Position numbers and translations under genes: made by a program. Shown here piece after piece: positions 1 to 7,787 of a DNA stretch of 64,000 nucleotides. Source of the stretch: Nitrospira sp. (lineage in GTDB: Bacteria > Nitrospirota > Nitrospiria > Nitrospirales > Nitrospiraceae); assembly GCA_018242685.1 (NCBI GenBank), contig JAFEBM010000018.1, positions 1-64,000 of the forward strand. The letters are read 5' to 3'. The notes under the pieces are model-generated. The model searched no databases. It worked only from the letters and a program-made list of their open reading frames with translations, and was not told the DNA's origin. Every line of letters begins with the position of its first letter. Position 1 is the first letter of the stretch.

Positions 1-305
1 AAAATCTCCGGACACCACTGATACACCCTGTATCTTTTTGTCTGAACCTCATGTGTCTCGGCGTTGCCTCTCTTTACTCTAAACTTAGGAATGCAGACAG
101 AATACGTACATCAGTAGGATACCTCTAAGTTCTTGTGTATAGCATCGCTTTTGCTTGTTGCTGCCAAGGATGTGAAGTGCCTCTTAGGATGGAGGCAAGC
201 TTAGTAGATGAAGCGCTGGAGATGACTTCAGGGTGAGCGAGAAGGCTGTAGGGTGTGTCGCATAGGACGATCAAGAAGGGATCGTTGCCCCAAGCAAGGA
301 GGAGC
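1..305. other. Leader region without a gene
   Basis: No convincing gene is seen in this stretch. It holds the 15-bp palindrome described separately at 20-34 and ends in a good ribosome binding site, AAGGAGG at 296-302, for the lipoprotein gene that follows. About 95 bases from position 20 resemble the region from 2603, upstream of the TraT-like gene, so it is probably a promoter or regulatory leader. Confidence 0.5.
20..34. promoter_or_regulatory. 15-bp palindrome, copy 1
   Basis: GATACA, three bases, TGTATC: a perfect 6-bp inverted repeat followed by TTTTTGT. The same arrangement recurs at 2603-2617, and the similarity continues downstream. It could be an operator for a dimeric regulator or a short hairpin. 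No binding protein can be named from the sequence. Confidence 0.45.
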
Positions 306-2432
306 ATGATGGGCAAACACTGGGCAATGGGGAAACAAGGTCGAGCTGCTGTGGGCGCGGTCGGCCTGAGTGTCATGTGTGCGCTCGTAGTCGGCTGCGG
401 GAGCGGTAGCTCAGGCGGAGGAGTGGCTCCACCGGTCTCACCGACAGCGGGAACCGTGATGGGGCAAGTCGTCTCGCTGGCGAACAGTGCCCCCGTAAGC
501 GGGGCAACGGTCAAGACAGACACGGGGACCGCAACAACCGCAGCCGATGGGAAATTCACTGTGCCGGCTCCTGCCGGAGACCGCGTTCTTCTTCATGTGG
601 AAATGAACGGATTCGGCGAGGCCTTTCCGGTCGTTCGTGTGACATCAGGACAGACGACCAATCTTGGTGTCAAGCTCGTGCCGACCGGCGCCACAGCAAC
701 CGTGTCTGTGGCGGCAGGCGATACAGTCGCAGTGCCCAATTCACCGGCGCGGGTGACGATTCCGGCCAATGGTGTGGCGCCGCAGACGGGCGGGACACCG
801 GCTGGGACGGTCACGGTTTCGCTGACCCCCATCAATCCGTCCCTGGACACGAACCTGATGCCGGGTGGGTTCACTGGGATCTCCGCCGCCGGCGGGACGG
901 CGCAGCCGATCGAAAGCTTCGGCGCCCTGTTGGTTGATATCAGAGACAGCACGGGCACACGCTACACCTTGGCACGAGGAAAGACTGCGACGATCCGGAT
1001 TCCGCTCGGGACAAACTCCACCAACCCTCCCACCACAGTTCCGCTTTGGTTTTTTGATGAAACGGCGGGGGTATGGAAGGAAGAAGGCACGGCGACGCTA
1101 CAAGGCACGGCTCCGGATCAGTACTACGAAGGCACGGTCGCGCACTTCAGCTATTGGAATGCCGATCTCGTCCTGGAGAGCATCTTCGTCACCGGCTGTG
1201 TGAAGGACGCCAATGGACACCCGGTCGCCTTTGCGCTCATTCAAACGGAAGGCATCGATTACACGGGAGCAGCGATAGACATCACGGCGGCCGATGGAAC
1301 ATTCCAGATCGCCATGCGCAAGAATAGCCGAGCGAAACTGGGTCTCTTCGATTTCGATCTACAGACCTTCAATTACGTGCCGATCTCGAACCTGGTGACG
1401 GTCGGACCATCGGTGACAGATATTCATCTGTCTAATTGTCTCGTGAAGCAGCCAGGGCCACTGACGATCATGACGGCGGCCCTTCCCGGCGGCAATGTCG
1501 GGGTGGCGTACAATCAGACCTTGGCTGCGACAGGTGGAGTGCCTGGTTACGTGTGGAGCCTGAATACCGGGTCGAATCCCTTGCCGTCCGGGTTGGCGCT
1601 GAATCCTTCGGGTATTCTTTCCGGCGCTCCAACGGCGGTCGGCACCACGACGATTACCATCAAGGTGACCGATTCAGCTGGAGGGACTGTGACGAAAGGG
1701 TTCACATTGACCATCGCCGCACCGGGGGCACAGCCGCTGTCGATCACGACTCGCGTACTTCCTGGCGGGACTGTGGGCACAGCCTACAACGCCACATTGA
1801 CGGCGACGGGAGGCACCGGCGCCAAGGCGTGGAGCATCAGCTCCGGGACCTTACCGGCAGGATTGTCACTGGATGCTGCAAGTGGGGTCATCAGCGGCAC
1901 ACCGACAGCGCCTGGTCCGTTCACGTTTACCGTGCAGGTCCAGGACAGTGGCACACCGCAGCAGTCGGCGCAGCAACAGCTTTCCATCCCGATCATTCCG
2001 AGCGGGGGCGGCGGTGGGGGGACTGGTGGCGGCGGTGGGACGGTAACGGTCTCTGGCGCCCCGGCATCGGTGCGTGGCACCTTCGTTTCCAATACGGGAA
2101 CAACTGGGGAAGCTTCACTAACTTTTCCGTCAGGGAACTCGTTTTCAGTCACCTGGGAAGAGAATTCACCAGACACAGGCTACGGCGCACTACTTGTGCT
2201 CGGAGGAGGTACGGCGGCTGGTATTCCGGTATTGGCTGCCGACTTTTCGGCAGGTGACACGACGAGTCATTTCCAATGGAGTTGCCATACTGGTCGTGCG
2301 CAGCAGTGCAACGGGCTCACGATCAACCGAATGGCGGGCACGGCGACGCTCTCAAATGTGGTCTTAACCGACCCAATCAACAATACTCCGCCGATCACCT
2401 TGAACGGCACGTTGACCTTTACGCCGTTCTAG
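306..2432 (+). CDS. Putative lipoprotein with carboxypeptidase-regulatory-like and two Ig-like domains
   Basis: About 708 residues, probably a surface or periplasmic lipoprotein. The N-terminus has a hydrophobic signal and a lipobox-like VVGC with Cys31. Residues 47-105 resemble a carboxypeptidase-regulatory-like beta sandwich. Two putative Ig (He_PIG-type) domains follow at roughly 385-471 and 477-568, each with the pattern of a GxVGxxYN strand, SGLPxGL-like turn and SGxPTxxG. A glycine-rich linker leads to a beta-rich C-terminal domain ending in the motif LNGTLTFTPF. The start at 306 or 309 is chosen because AAGGAGG lies just upstream; 309 has the better spacing. These domains usually mediate adhesion or assembly; no enzymatic motif is visible. 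Function beyond that is unknown. Confidence 0.8.
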   Translation: MMGKHWAMGKQGRAAVGAVGLSVMCALVVGCGSGSSGGGVAPPVSPTAGTVMGQVVSLANSAPVSGATVKTDTGTATTAADGKFTVPAPAGDRVLLHVEMNGFGEAFPVVRVTSGQTTNLGVKLVPTGATATVSVAAGDTVAVPNSPARVTIPANGVAPQTGGTPAGTVTVSLTPINPSLDTNLMPGGFTGISAAGGTAQPIESFGALLVDIRDSTGTRYTLARGKTATIRIPLGTNSTNPPTTVPLWFFDETAGVWKEEGTATLQGTAPDQYYEGTVAHFSYWNADLVLESIFVTGCVKDANGHPVAFALIQTEGIDYTGAAIDITAADGTFQIAMRKNSRAKLGLFDFDLQTFNYVPISNLVTVGPSVTDIHLSNCLVKQPGPLTIMTAALPGGNVGVAYNQTLAATGGVPGYVWSLNTGSNPLPSGLALNPSGILSGAPTAVGTTTITIKVTDSAGGTVTKGFTLTIAAPGAQPLSITTRVLPGGTVGTAYNATLTATGGTGAKAWSISSGTLPAGLSLDAASGVISGTPTAPGPFTFTVQVQDSGTPQQSAQQQLSIPIIPSGGGGGGTGGGGGTVTVSGAPASVRGTFVSNTGTTGEASLTFPSGNSFSVTWEENSPDTGYGALLVLGGGTAAGIPVLAADFSAGDTTSHFQWSCHTGRAQQCNGLTINRMAGTATLSNVVLTDPINNTPPITLNGTLTFTPF

Positions 2433-2445
2433 GTTGGATTCAGGA

Positions 2446-2475
2446 AGGGCTCGGCGGGGATTCCCGCCGAGCCCT
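2446..2475 (+). terminator. Strong hairpin after the lipoprotein gene
   Basis: AGGGCTCGGCGGG and its exact reverse complement, separated by a four-base loop GATT, give a perfect 13-bp stem 13 bases after the stop codon. No run of T follows, so it may act as a transcript 3' end stabiliser or a weak terminator rather than a canonical intrinsic one. Confidence 0.65.
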
Positions 2476-2602
2476 GTCGGATGAGAAGACAAGGCTTCGA
2501 TCGTGTCGTCAGATAGGGTGAAGCTATGTATTTCAGTGGGCTGCCTAACGGTAGAACTGACGGCTTTTGTTGCAAGGTATCTTCACGATGCGTATCTGTT
2601 CC

Positions 2603-2617
2603 GATACAATCTGTATC
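2603..2617. promoter_or_regulatory. 15-bp palindrome, copy 2
   Basis: GATACA, ATC, TGTATC, then TTTTTGTGT. It matches the copy at 20-34 in arms, spacing and the T-rich tail, and lies about 240 bases before the TraT-like gene, comparable to about 270 bases for copy 1 and its gene. Confidence 0.45.
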
Positions 2618-2853
2618 TTTTTGTGTCGACCCTCATGCCGTGGTTGTTTGTTGGTCATAGTTGTATTCACGGAATGCATCGGGCAATGTACGCATTCGCA
2701 GAAGAGTAAGAAGAGATCGTTCTTCGTATCGATCTTGCACGATCCGGTGCACAGGAGGCCTCATACGGAATCTATGCAACCGGCGCCTGTATCACCAGGG
2801 CTTCTAAGGGACATTCATCACCAGGGGCAATAATGTATGGCAAGGAGGGTAAG

Positions 2854-3642
2854 ATGAAAAGGACAGCGGATTCGCATTTGTTTGCAGTGGCGCATGTGGC
2901 TCTGGCAGGAGCGGTGGTGATGTTATTATCCGGCTGTGCGGCCTCGCAGACCATGATCAGTAAACGAAATCTGGATGTGCAGACCAAGATGAGCGAGACG
3001 ATTTTTCTCGATCCAGTCGGGCCAGATAAGAAAGTGATTTTTGTTGAAGTTCGGAACACGTCCGACAAAGACAATTTTGATATTGCCGCTCCGATTAAGG
3101 ACGCCGTTACAAAACGAGGCTATCGAATCACGCAGAATCCAGATGAGGCACACTATCGACTTCAGGCTAATGTGCTGAGTGTCGCCAAGACTGATCCGAC
3201 GGCGGCCCAGCAGGCCTTAGCTGGTGGGTATGGTGGACCGCTGATGTCCGCTCTTGGTGGTGCTGCGGCTGGAGCGGCGATTGGGGGGCTGGCCGGAGGA
3301 AGTTACGCTACGGCCGGCATTGGGGCTGGTGCGGGGGCCTTGGTCCTTGGCGGGGCTGAAATGGTAACCGGTGCGTTGGTCAAAGATGTGCTCTTTATGG
3401 TGGTGACGGATGTCCAGGTTGTTGAGAAGGCTGCTGAAGGGGTTATTGTCCGACAAGACAACCAGCAGGATTTGAAACAAGGTATCGGAGGCTCACAGCA
3501 ACAGACTTCATCCGAAGTGACGAAGTATAAGAAGTATCGGACCAGGGTCGTCAGTACGGCGAATAAAGCGAACCTGGATTATGAGGAAGCAGCGCCCGCG
3601 TTGACACAAGGTCTGACGCGCTCTTTGGCAGGCTTATTCTGA
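2854..3642 (+). CDS. TraT-like outer-membrane lipoprotein
   Basis: 262 residues with a lipoprotein signal and lipobox LSGC (Cys28). The mature part matches the TraT complement-resistance/surface-exclusion family along its length: a RNLDVQTKMSETIFLDP block just after the lipobox, NTSDKD, RLQANVL, a glycine/alanine-rich hydrophobic middle (about 130-175), TDVQ, and the C-terminal RTRVVSTANKANLDYEEA block. TraT proteins form an outer-membrane multimer encoded on conjugative plasmids, where they block mating-pair formation and complement. Here no conjugation genes are nearby, so the role is probably a chromosomal envelope function. The start is set by AAGGAGG at 2842-2848, five bases before ATG. 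Confidence 0.88.
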   Translation: MKRTADSHLFAVAHVALAGAVVMLLSGCAASQTMISKRNLDVQTKMSETIFLDPVGPDKKVIFVEVRNTSDKDNFDIAAPIKDAVTKRGYRITQNPDEAHYRLQANVLSVAKTDPTAAQQALAGGYGGPLMSALGGAAAGAAIGGLAGGSYATAGIGAGAGALVLGGAEMVTGALVKDVLFMVVTDVQVVEKAAEGVIVRQDNQQDLKQGIGGSQQQTSSEVTKYKKYRTRVVSTANKANLDYEEAAPALTQGLTRSLAGLF

Positions 3643-3714
3643 AGATGTCTTAAAAGGGTGTCCTATTTCTCTAACGAATGCTCGATCGCGTAAATTAGTC
3701 GAATGGAGGAGGGT

Positions 3715-4047
3715 ATGGGACGTGTGGCGCTAGGTCTCATCAGTTGTGCGCTTACCTTCACGATCGCTATGGCCGGAGTGCTTCAGGCAGGGGAGAAGGA
3801 AGATATGGAGGCCATACAGAAGCAACTCAACAAGAATGTATTGGAAAAACCCTTCCGCCCTGGTGACGCCGCTGCACTCGATGCGTATTTACAGCAGGCC
3901 ATTAAGAACAATACTCCGCCCCCGCAAACGCAGCCGCCTTCCGGTTGGCAGCCAGGTTGGACATGCAATAATCTGATGTATTCGTTCTATCAATATCGAA
4001 ATTGCCTTCATTACTACCAATATTATGGGTATTACTACATGTATTAA
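3715..4047 (+). CDS. Small secreted protein with Tyr-rich tail
   Basis: 110 residues of unknown family. An N-terminal signal peptide ends near the motif VLQAG, followed by a short charged helix, a Pro/Gln-rich linker and a tail with many tyrosines (about ten in the last twenty-five residues) and two cysteines. The start at 3715 follows GGAGGAGGGT, a strong ribosome binding site; an in-frame ATG at 3703 overlaps that site. The gene stands alone between the TraT-like gene and a convergent terminator. Likely periplasmic or extracellular; no function can be assigned. Confidence 0.6.
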   Translation: MGRVALGLISCALTFTIAMAGVLQAGEKEDMEAIQKQLNKNVLEKPFRPGDAAALDAYLQQAIKNNTPPPQTQPPSGWQPGWTCNNLMYSFYQYRNCLHYYQYYGYYYMY

Positions 4048-4064
4048 CGACAAGGAAGGAGGAT

Positions 4065-4098
4065 CGCTGAGGGAAGAGAAGCATTCTCTCCCTCGGCG
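4065..4098. terminator. Probable bidirectional terminator hairpin
   Basis: CGCTGAGGG-AAGAGAA and TTCTCTCCCTCGGCG pair with one bulge and one wobble across a three-base loop. The hairpin lies between two convergent genes (ending at 4047 and 4186), which fits a shared terminator. Confidence 0.6.
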
Positions 4099-4185
4099 GC
4101 AACTCAGCGCATCTCTGTTGAGTATCCATCCACCGGGTGCGCTGTAAGGGCCTGAATCCCTCTGGCCAGAGTGAGTGATGCCGTT

Positions 4186-4884
4186 CTATCTCATGGGGGA
4201 TGTCCCTTGCAATGAAGTGGATAGGCACTGGCTGACCAGGCCGGTGGCCACGCTCAGGGCTTCCTGATTCAAGAGCCGCACTTCCACCGCCGTCATCTGT
4301 TTTCCGACGTTGGCTTTGGCGGTTGCCAGACAGTGGAGTTTCATCTCCGCCGTGTTTACGGCAATAATCTTCAGCGGCAATGTGACCTCCCAGGTATCGA
4401 TCTGGTTTCGCAACCCATAGAGTTCGTTCAGGTCTTGGTAGAGGGAATCGAAGACCACCACGTAATCCAAGCCTAAAAAGTGCCCGATCTTCGCCAGATC
4501 TTGATCCTTGACCATCCCCTTGGCCTGAAATCGAAACTCCCGTTCGATATCGTCGACGCTGCGTCGTTCTACGACGATCAGGCTCGGAATCGACGCTTTG
4601 ATTGAGAAGATGGTTTGTTCGAGGGCGACCCGCACAAGTCGATCAGCCTCGTCGCGATCCTCGTGGAGGAGCCCAATTTTTGATCCAGGAGCCAGCAAAA
4701 CCGGAATGGGTCGGGAGGTGGTTGTGTCGAATTGTATGCCATGGTGATTTTGGCTGGTTTCGAATGGCTGCCCGCTTGTTAAAACGGGAGCGATCGATCC
4801 GGTACAGCCGAACAGCGTCAGTCCGAGTGTTGTGAGCCAAAGACTGCCGATCCGGAGTGCGCGGTGTTGTCGTGGCGTCGCCAT
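4186..4884 (-). CDS. Putative lipoprotein with CsgG-like fold
   Basis: 232 residues. An N-terminal signal ends in a lipobox-like LFGC with Cys27. The middle part has the alternation seen in CsgG/GNA1162-type envelope proteins: a strand (KIGLL), a helix carrying acidic residues, IVVERRSVDDIEREF, then KIGHFLGLDYVVVFDSLYQ and a further strand-rich stretch. Such proteins form or help outer-membrane secretion assemblies. The gene is translationally coupled to the upstream PEGA-like lipoprotein gene: the stop and start overlap as TGATG at 4882-4886. A role as partner of that protein is inferred from this coupling only. Confidence 0.6.
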   Translation of the reverse strand: MATPRQHRALRIGSLWLTTLGLTLFGCTGSIAPVLTSGQPFETSQNHHGIQFDTTTSRPIPVLLAPGSKIGLLHEDRDEADRLVRVALEQTIFSIKASIPSLIVVERRSVDDIEREFRFQAKGMVKDQDLAKIGHFLGLDYVVVFDSLYQDLNELYGLRNQIDTWEVTLPLKIIAVNTAEMKLHCLATAKANVGKQMTAVEVRLLNQEALSVATGLVSQCLSTSLQGTSPMR

Positions 4885-5267
4885 CAGGGGCGTGCTCTTG
4901 CTTTGGTCATATCCGCGGCAATGTAGTCTTGCTCAAACCCCCATGCAGCTCCTGTTATGACGTCGATAGCCAGGCCGACCGGAAAGAGCGGCAGGATATT
5001 GCCGATGAGCGATGGGCCGATAAGGAATTCATGTTTGATCATGATGTGCTGCGGTTCATACCCTTCTTTTATGAAGGTGGCCTGGTGACTTGATGCTCGC
5101 GGTAGCGAGATGGTGCGAGGAGTCACAAACTGCACCATATTATCGAGTGTGACGGCAACACCCGGCGGTTTGGAGTCGAACGTGATGTCCTGTTTTTCTC
5201 CGTGAAGCAAAAAGCCACATCCGGATAGTGAGAGCAGGCACATGGTGACGCTAAGAAGGAATGGCAT
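4884..5267 (-). CDS. PEGA-domain-like lipoprotein
   Basis: 127 residues from the chosen start at 5267. The signal runs MPFLLSVTMCLLSLSGC, giving lipid-acceptor Cys17. After it comes a short beta-rich part of PEGA type (FDSKPPGVAVTLD, TPRTISLPR, FIKEGYEP) and then a long hydrophobic segment around residues 83-105 that may sit in a membrane. An upstream in-frame start at 5342 would add 25 residues that do not look like a signal peptide, so it is not preferred. First gene of a two-gene minus-strand operon with the CsgG-like lipoprotein. Confidence 0.6.
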   Translation of the reverse strand: MPFLLSVTMCLLSLSGCGFLLHGEKQDITFDSKPPGVAVTLDNMVQFVTPRTISLPRASSHQATFIKEGYEPQHIMIKHEFLIGPSLIGNILPLFPVGLAIDVITGAAWGFEQDYIAADMTKARARP

Positions 5268-5454
5268 GGCGCTTTGAGCATCGCGTGGTATGCTTATCGT
5301 GCATTTATGCTGGTATAGGCCTCTCATGAGACATGTCTCCAACCGTGTCAGCGCAGGCTGAGCATGTACGCCTGATACTATCGTACAAGCATAGGCTGTA
5401 CAATGTTGTTGTCGGTTGAGAGATTGTCAGGCTGGGAGGAGAAGAAACTTTCTC

Positions 5455-6144
5455 ATGCGCGTAATACTTCCTATGGCGCTAGCGATGTCGGCGGGTTGTC
5501 TGTCGACCGATGTATGGGCTGACTATTCATCCGGGTTGGACGCCTACAAGCGTGGGGACTATGCCCTAGCTATGCATGAATGGCGAGCATTGGCTGAGGA
5601 AGGACATGCCCAAGCACAGGCAAGTCTCGGGTGGTTATATCTCAATGGGCGTGGGGTTGCACGGGACTATGCGCAGGCCAGGCAGTTCTTCGAAATGGCG
5701 GCGGCACAAGGGCAAGCAGTAGCGCAGTATAACCTGGCCCAGCTCTACAATAATGGACAGGGGGGAGCACAGGACTTTGCTCAGGCCTGTCATTGGTATG
5801 AAAAAGCCGCTCTTCAGGGTAGTGAGGATGCACAAGTGAATCTTGGCACGTTGCATTACAACGGTCTGGGATGCCGGAAGGATTATGAGGAAGCAGCATT
5901 CTGGTTTCAGTTGGCCGCAAAACAAGGGAACGGCTTAGCCGCTATAAAACTTGGGTTTATGTATGAGGATGGGCGTGGGGTGACGCAGGACTTGGTCCAG
6001 GCCTATAAGTGGTACAACCTTGGCGGAACGAACGGGGAGACGATGGGAACTCAGTCTCGCGATGAACTGTCGAAGCGAATGACACCTGCTCAAATTCAAG
6101 AGGCACAACAACTGACAAAGGAGTGGATGACCGGCGGGCGCTAA
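5455..6144 (+). CDS. Sel1-repeat protein, exported
   Basis: 229 residues. A signal peptide ends near the motif DVWA-DY, after which the protein consists of about five Sel1-like repeats of 36 residues, recognisable by A..G...AQ..LG.LY..G.GV..D...A..W...AA.QG. Sel1 solenoids bind partner proteins, often in envelope signalling or regulation. The repeats stop near residue 200 and a short helical tail follows. The start codon ATG at 5455 has a purine-rich GGGAGGAG rather far upstream (about 13 bases); a TTG at 5416 is an alternative but leads to a non-signal-like extension. Confidence 0.75.
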   Translation: MRVILPMALAMSAGCLSTDVWADYSSGLDAYKRGDYALAMHEWRALAEEGHAQAQASLGWLYLNGRGVARDYAQARQFFEMAAAQGQAVAQYNLAQLYNNGQGGAQDFAQACHWYEKAALQGSEDAQVNLGTLHYNGLGCRKDYEEAAFWFQLAAKQGNGLAAIKLGFMYEDGRGVTQDLVQAYKWYNLGGTNGETMGTQSRDELSKRMTPAQIQEAQQLTKEWMTGGR

Positions 6145-6185
6145 TTCAGCAGGAGTTTCCTATCTGGGAGGAGGAGGGCGAGACC

Positions 6186-6284
6186 ATGAAGAGGGTTGAT
6201 TCCATTTTTGCTCCTATCGGTGCTCCTGAAGGTGGGCGCAAGCCGTTAGGTTCCATTTCACACGAACGCAGTCCTGTTCCGTAA
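6186..6284 (+). CDS. Possible 32-residue peptide with strong ribosome binding site
   Basis: A short reading frame, MKRVDSIFAPIGAP and so on to a TAA at 6282-6284, preceded by the purine-rich GGGAGGAGGAGGGCGAG. It lies between the Sel1 gene and the sensor kinase gene. The ribosome binding site is better than that of many real genes here, but the peptide has no recognisable features and could be chance. Confidence 0.25.
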   Translation: MKRVDSIFAPIGAPEGGRKPLGSISHERSPVP

Positions 6285-6356
6285 GGTCTGAAAACTATCT
6301 TAGGTGAGGATGAAATGAGTCTTTAGGGAACTCCAGCGACTCGCGCAGGCATGGGT

Positions 6357-6397
6357 CTTGTATTTCCAAGGACGCCCAGCGAAACTGGAAATACAAG
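6357..6397 (+). promoter_or_regulatory. Perfect 12-bp inverted repeat at the kinase ribosome binding site
   Basis: CTTGTATTTCCA (6357-6368) and TGGAAATACAAG (6386-6397) are exact reverse complements with a 17-base loop. The right arm runs into AAGGG (6395-6399), the likely ribosome binding site for the kinase GTG start at 6406. In RNA the hairpin would partly hide that site; in DNA it could be an operator. Either way it is well placed to control the two-component genes. Confidence 0.6.
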
Positions 6398-6405
6398 GGT
6401 GAGCC

Positions 6406-7782
6406 GTGTCGCGAATCTGGAGTACAGGTCTGCAAGGCGGGTTAATCGTCGCGCTTTTATTCGGGTCCATCGGCACTCTTTTCTACAACGCGTATTCTGC
6501 TACGACGCTTCCGCAACGAGAGTTGGAGGTTCGCACCTCTTTGCAGGAAGCCAGCCGCCTCATGGCTGAATCTGCGGCCTCAACAATTCGATCGTTCTCA
6601 CGGCAAAATCCAGAACAGCTGGAGGAATTGCATCAATCCTTAGCCTCAGCTGCAAATCAAGTTCTCACTACCTTCCCCGGTATAGAAGGCGGTTTTTATT
6701 TGCGCGATGCGAATCGGTTTAGTGGCTATAGCTTTCCTACCGCCGGCGTTATGCATCCTTCAGAACCGTCTAGGACCGATCCGCCACCTTTGGAAGCCCC
6801 GTTGATTCGCCAACAAGCTCAACAAAGCCTCTCGGAACAAACCCCACTCTTCACCGTACGGGATGTGGGCCCCAGCCGTGTCATGATCGTGACCGAGGCA
6901 ATCGGACCCGAACGTCCTGCACCCGCTGCGACCTGGGGGATGATTCGCCTCACAGGACCGGAACAACTGCAAAGCCAACTTCATCGATATGAACTGTCCG
7001 TCGGTCTCGCATTAGCGGGTCTGGCGCTGGCATTGGTCCTGACGTTCACGCTCAGTCAATCGTTGACACGACAACGATCTACGCAGGCGAGGCTTAAGGA
7101 AGAGTTACGACGAGCTGAACAGCTTGCGTCGCTCGGGAAAATGCTCGCCGGCGTAGCGCATGAGATACGAAACCCCTTGGCGGGCATCCGCTCGACGATT
7201 CAGCTCTGGCAACGGTTTCCCGATCAAACTCATATCACTGGTTCCGTTGATGCGGTCTTGCAGGCAACCGAACGCCTCAACGAGATTCTCACTCGCCTCT
7301 TGCATTTTGCGAGGGGCGAACATGCGGATCGGCGGCCGATCCAGATGAACGAGTTGGTGGCGGAGACATTCAAACTGCTGGAAGCGCAAGCCGCTGCCCA
7401 GGGCGTAAGCCTCGATTCCGACCTGGAACAAGGATTGCCCCCGGTGCTGGGATCTCCCACCGCATTACGCCAAGCCCTGTTGAACCTCGCCACCAATGCG
7501 CTTCAGGCCATGCCGAATGGAGGCCGCCTCCATTGCTGTACGAGCGAACAAAAACAGGCACGGACTGTGGAGATCACCATCACAGACACCGGCTCCGGCA
7601 TTTCACCCGAAGATCAGGAGCATCTGTTTGAACCATTTTTTACCACTCGTCCAGAAGGAACGGGTCTGGGACTGGCATTGTGTCGCGAGATCGTTCTTCA
7701 ACAGGGCGGGGTAATTGAACTTGACACGCGATCAAATCCGGGCGCGACGTTCCGAGTTATTCTTCCGACGGCTGAACGGTAG
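6406..7782 (+). CDS. Sensor histidine kinase, NtrB/ZraS-like
   Basis: 458 residues, an inner-membrane sensor kinase. Transmembrane segments lie near residues 11-30 and 198-216 and enclose a periplasmic sensing domain of about 165 residues. The HisKA domain carries the phosphorylated His252 in the motif AHEIRNPL. The ATPase domain shows Asn364 (NLATNALQ), DTGSGIS at 394-400 and EGTGLGLAL at 417-425. No HAMP or PAS domain is obvious between the second membrane segment and HisKA. The GTG start is followed five bases after the stop by the response regulator gene, its clear partner. A perfect inverted repeat abuts the ribosome binding site. The signal is unknown; context suggests envelope or toxic-compound stress feeding an RND pump. 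Confidence 0.9.
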   Translation: MSRIWSTGLQGGLIVALLFGSIGTLFYNAYSATTLPQRELEVRTSLQEASRLMAESAASTIRSFSRQNPEQLEELHQSLASAANQVLTTFPGIEGGFYLRDANRFSGYSFPTAGVMHPSEPSRTDPPPLEAPLIRQQAQQSLSEQTPLFTVRDVGPSRVMIVTEAIGPERPAPAATWGMIRLTGPEQLQSQLHRYELSVGLALAGLALALVLTFTLSQSLTRQRSTQARLKEELRRAEQLASLGKMLAGVAHEIRNPLAGIRSTIQLWQRFPDQTHITGSVDAVLQATERLNEILTRLLHFARGEHADRRPIQMNELVAETFKLLEAQAAAQGVSLDSDLEQGLPPVLGSPTALRQALLNLATNALQAMPNGGRLHCCTSEQKQARTVEITITDTGSGISPEDQEHLFEPFFTTRPEGTGLGLALCREIVLQQGGVIELDTRSNPGATFRVILPTAER

Positions 7783-7787
7783 AGACC

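Larger units (their letters stand above)
2433..2853. other. Intergenic region with hairpin and duplicated leader
   Basis: No gene is supported here. It contains the strong hairpin at 2446-2475 after the first lipoprotein gene and, from 2603, a stretch resembling the leader at 20-115. It ends at the AAGGAGG ribosome binding site (2842-2848) of the TraT-like gene. Confidence 0.5.

Noticed and set aside
20..40. The palindrome plus T run as an intrinsic terminator
   Set aside because: The stem is only 6 bp with a three-base loop, and the copy at 2603 is in a leader well after a stronger hairpin; an operator is at least as likely.
2503..2833. Short plus-strand frames before the TraT-like gene
   Set aside because: Cys/Phe-rich low-support frames without ribosome binding sites; the region is better explained as a leader similar to 20-115.
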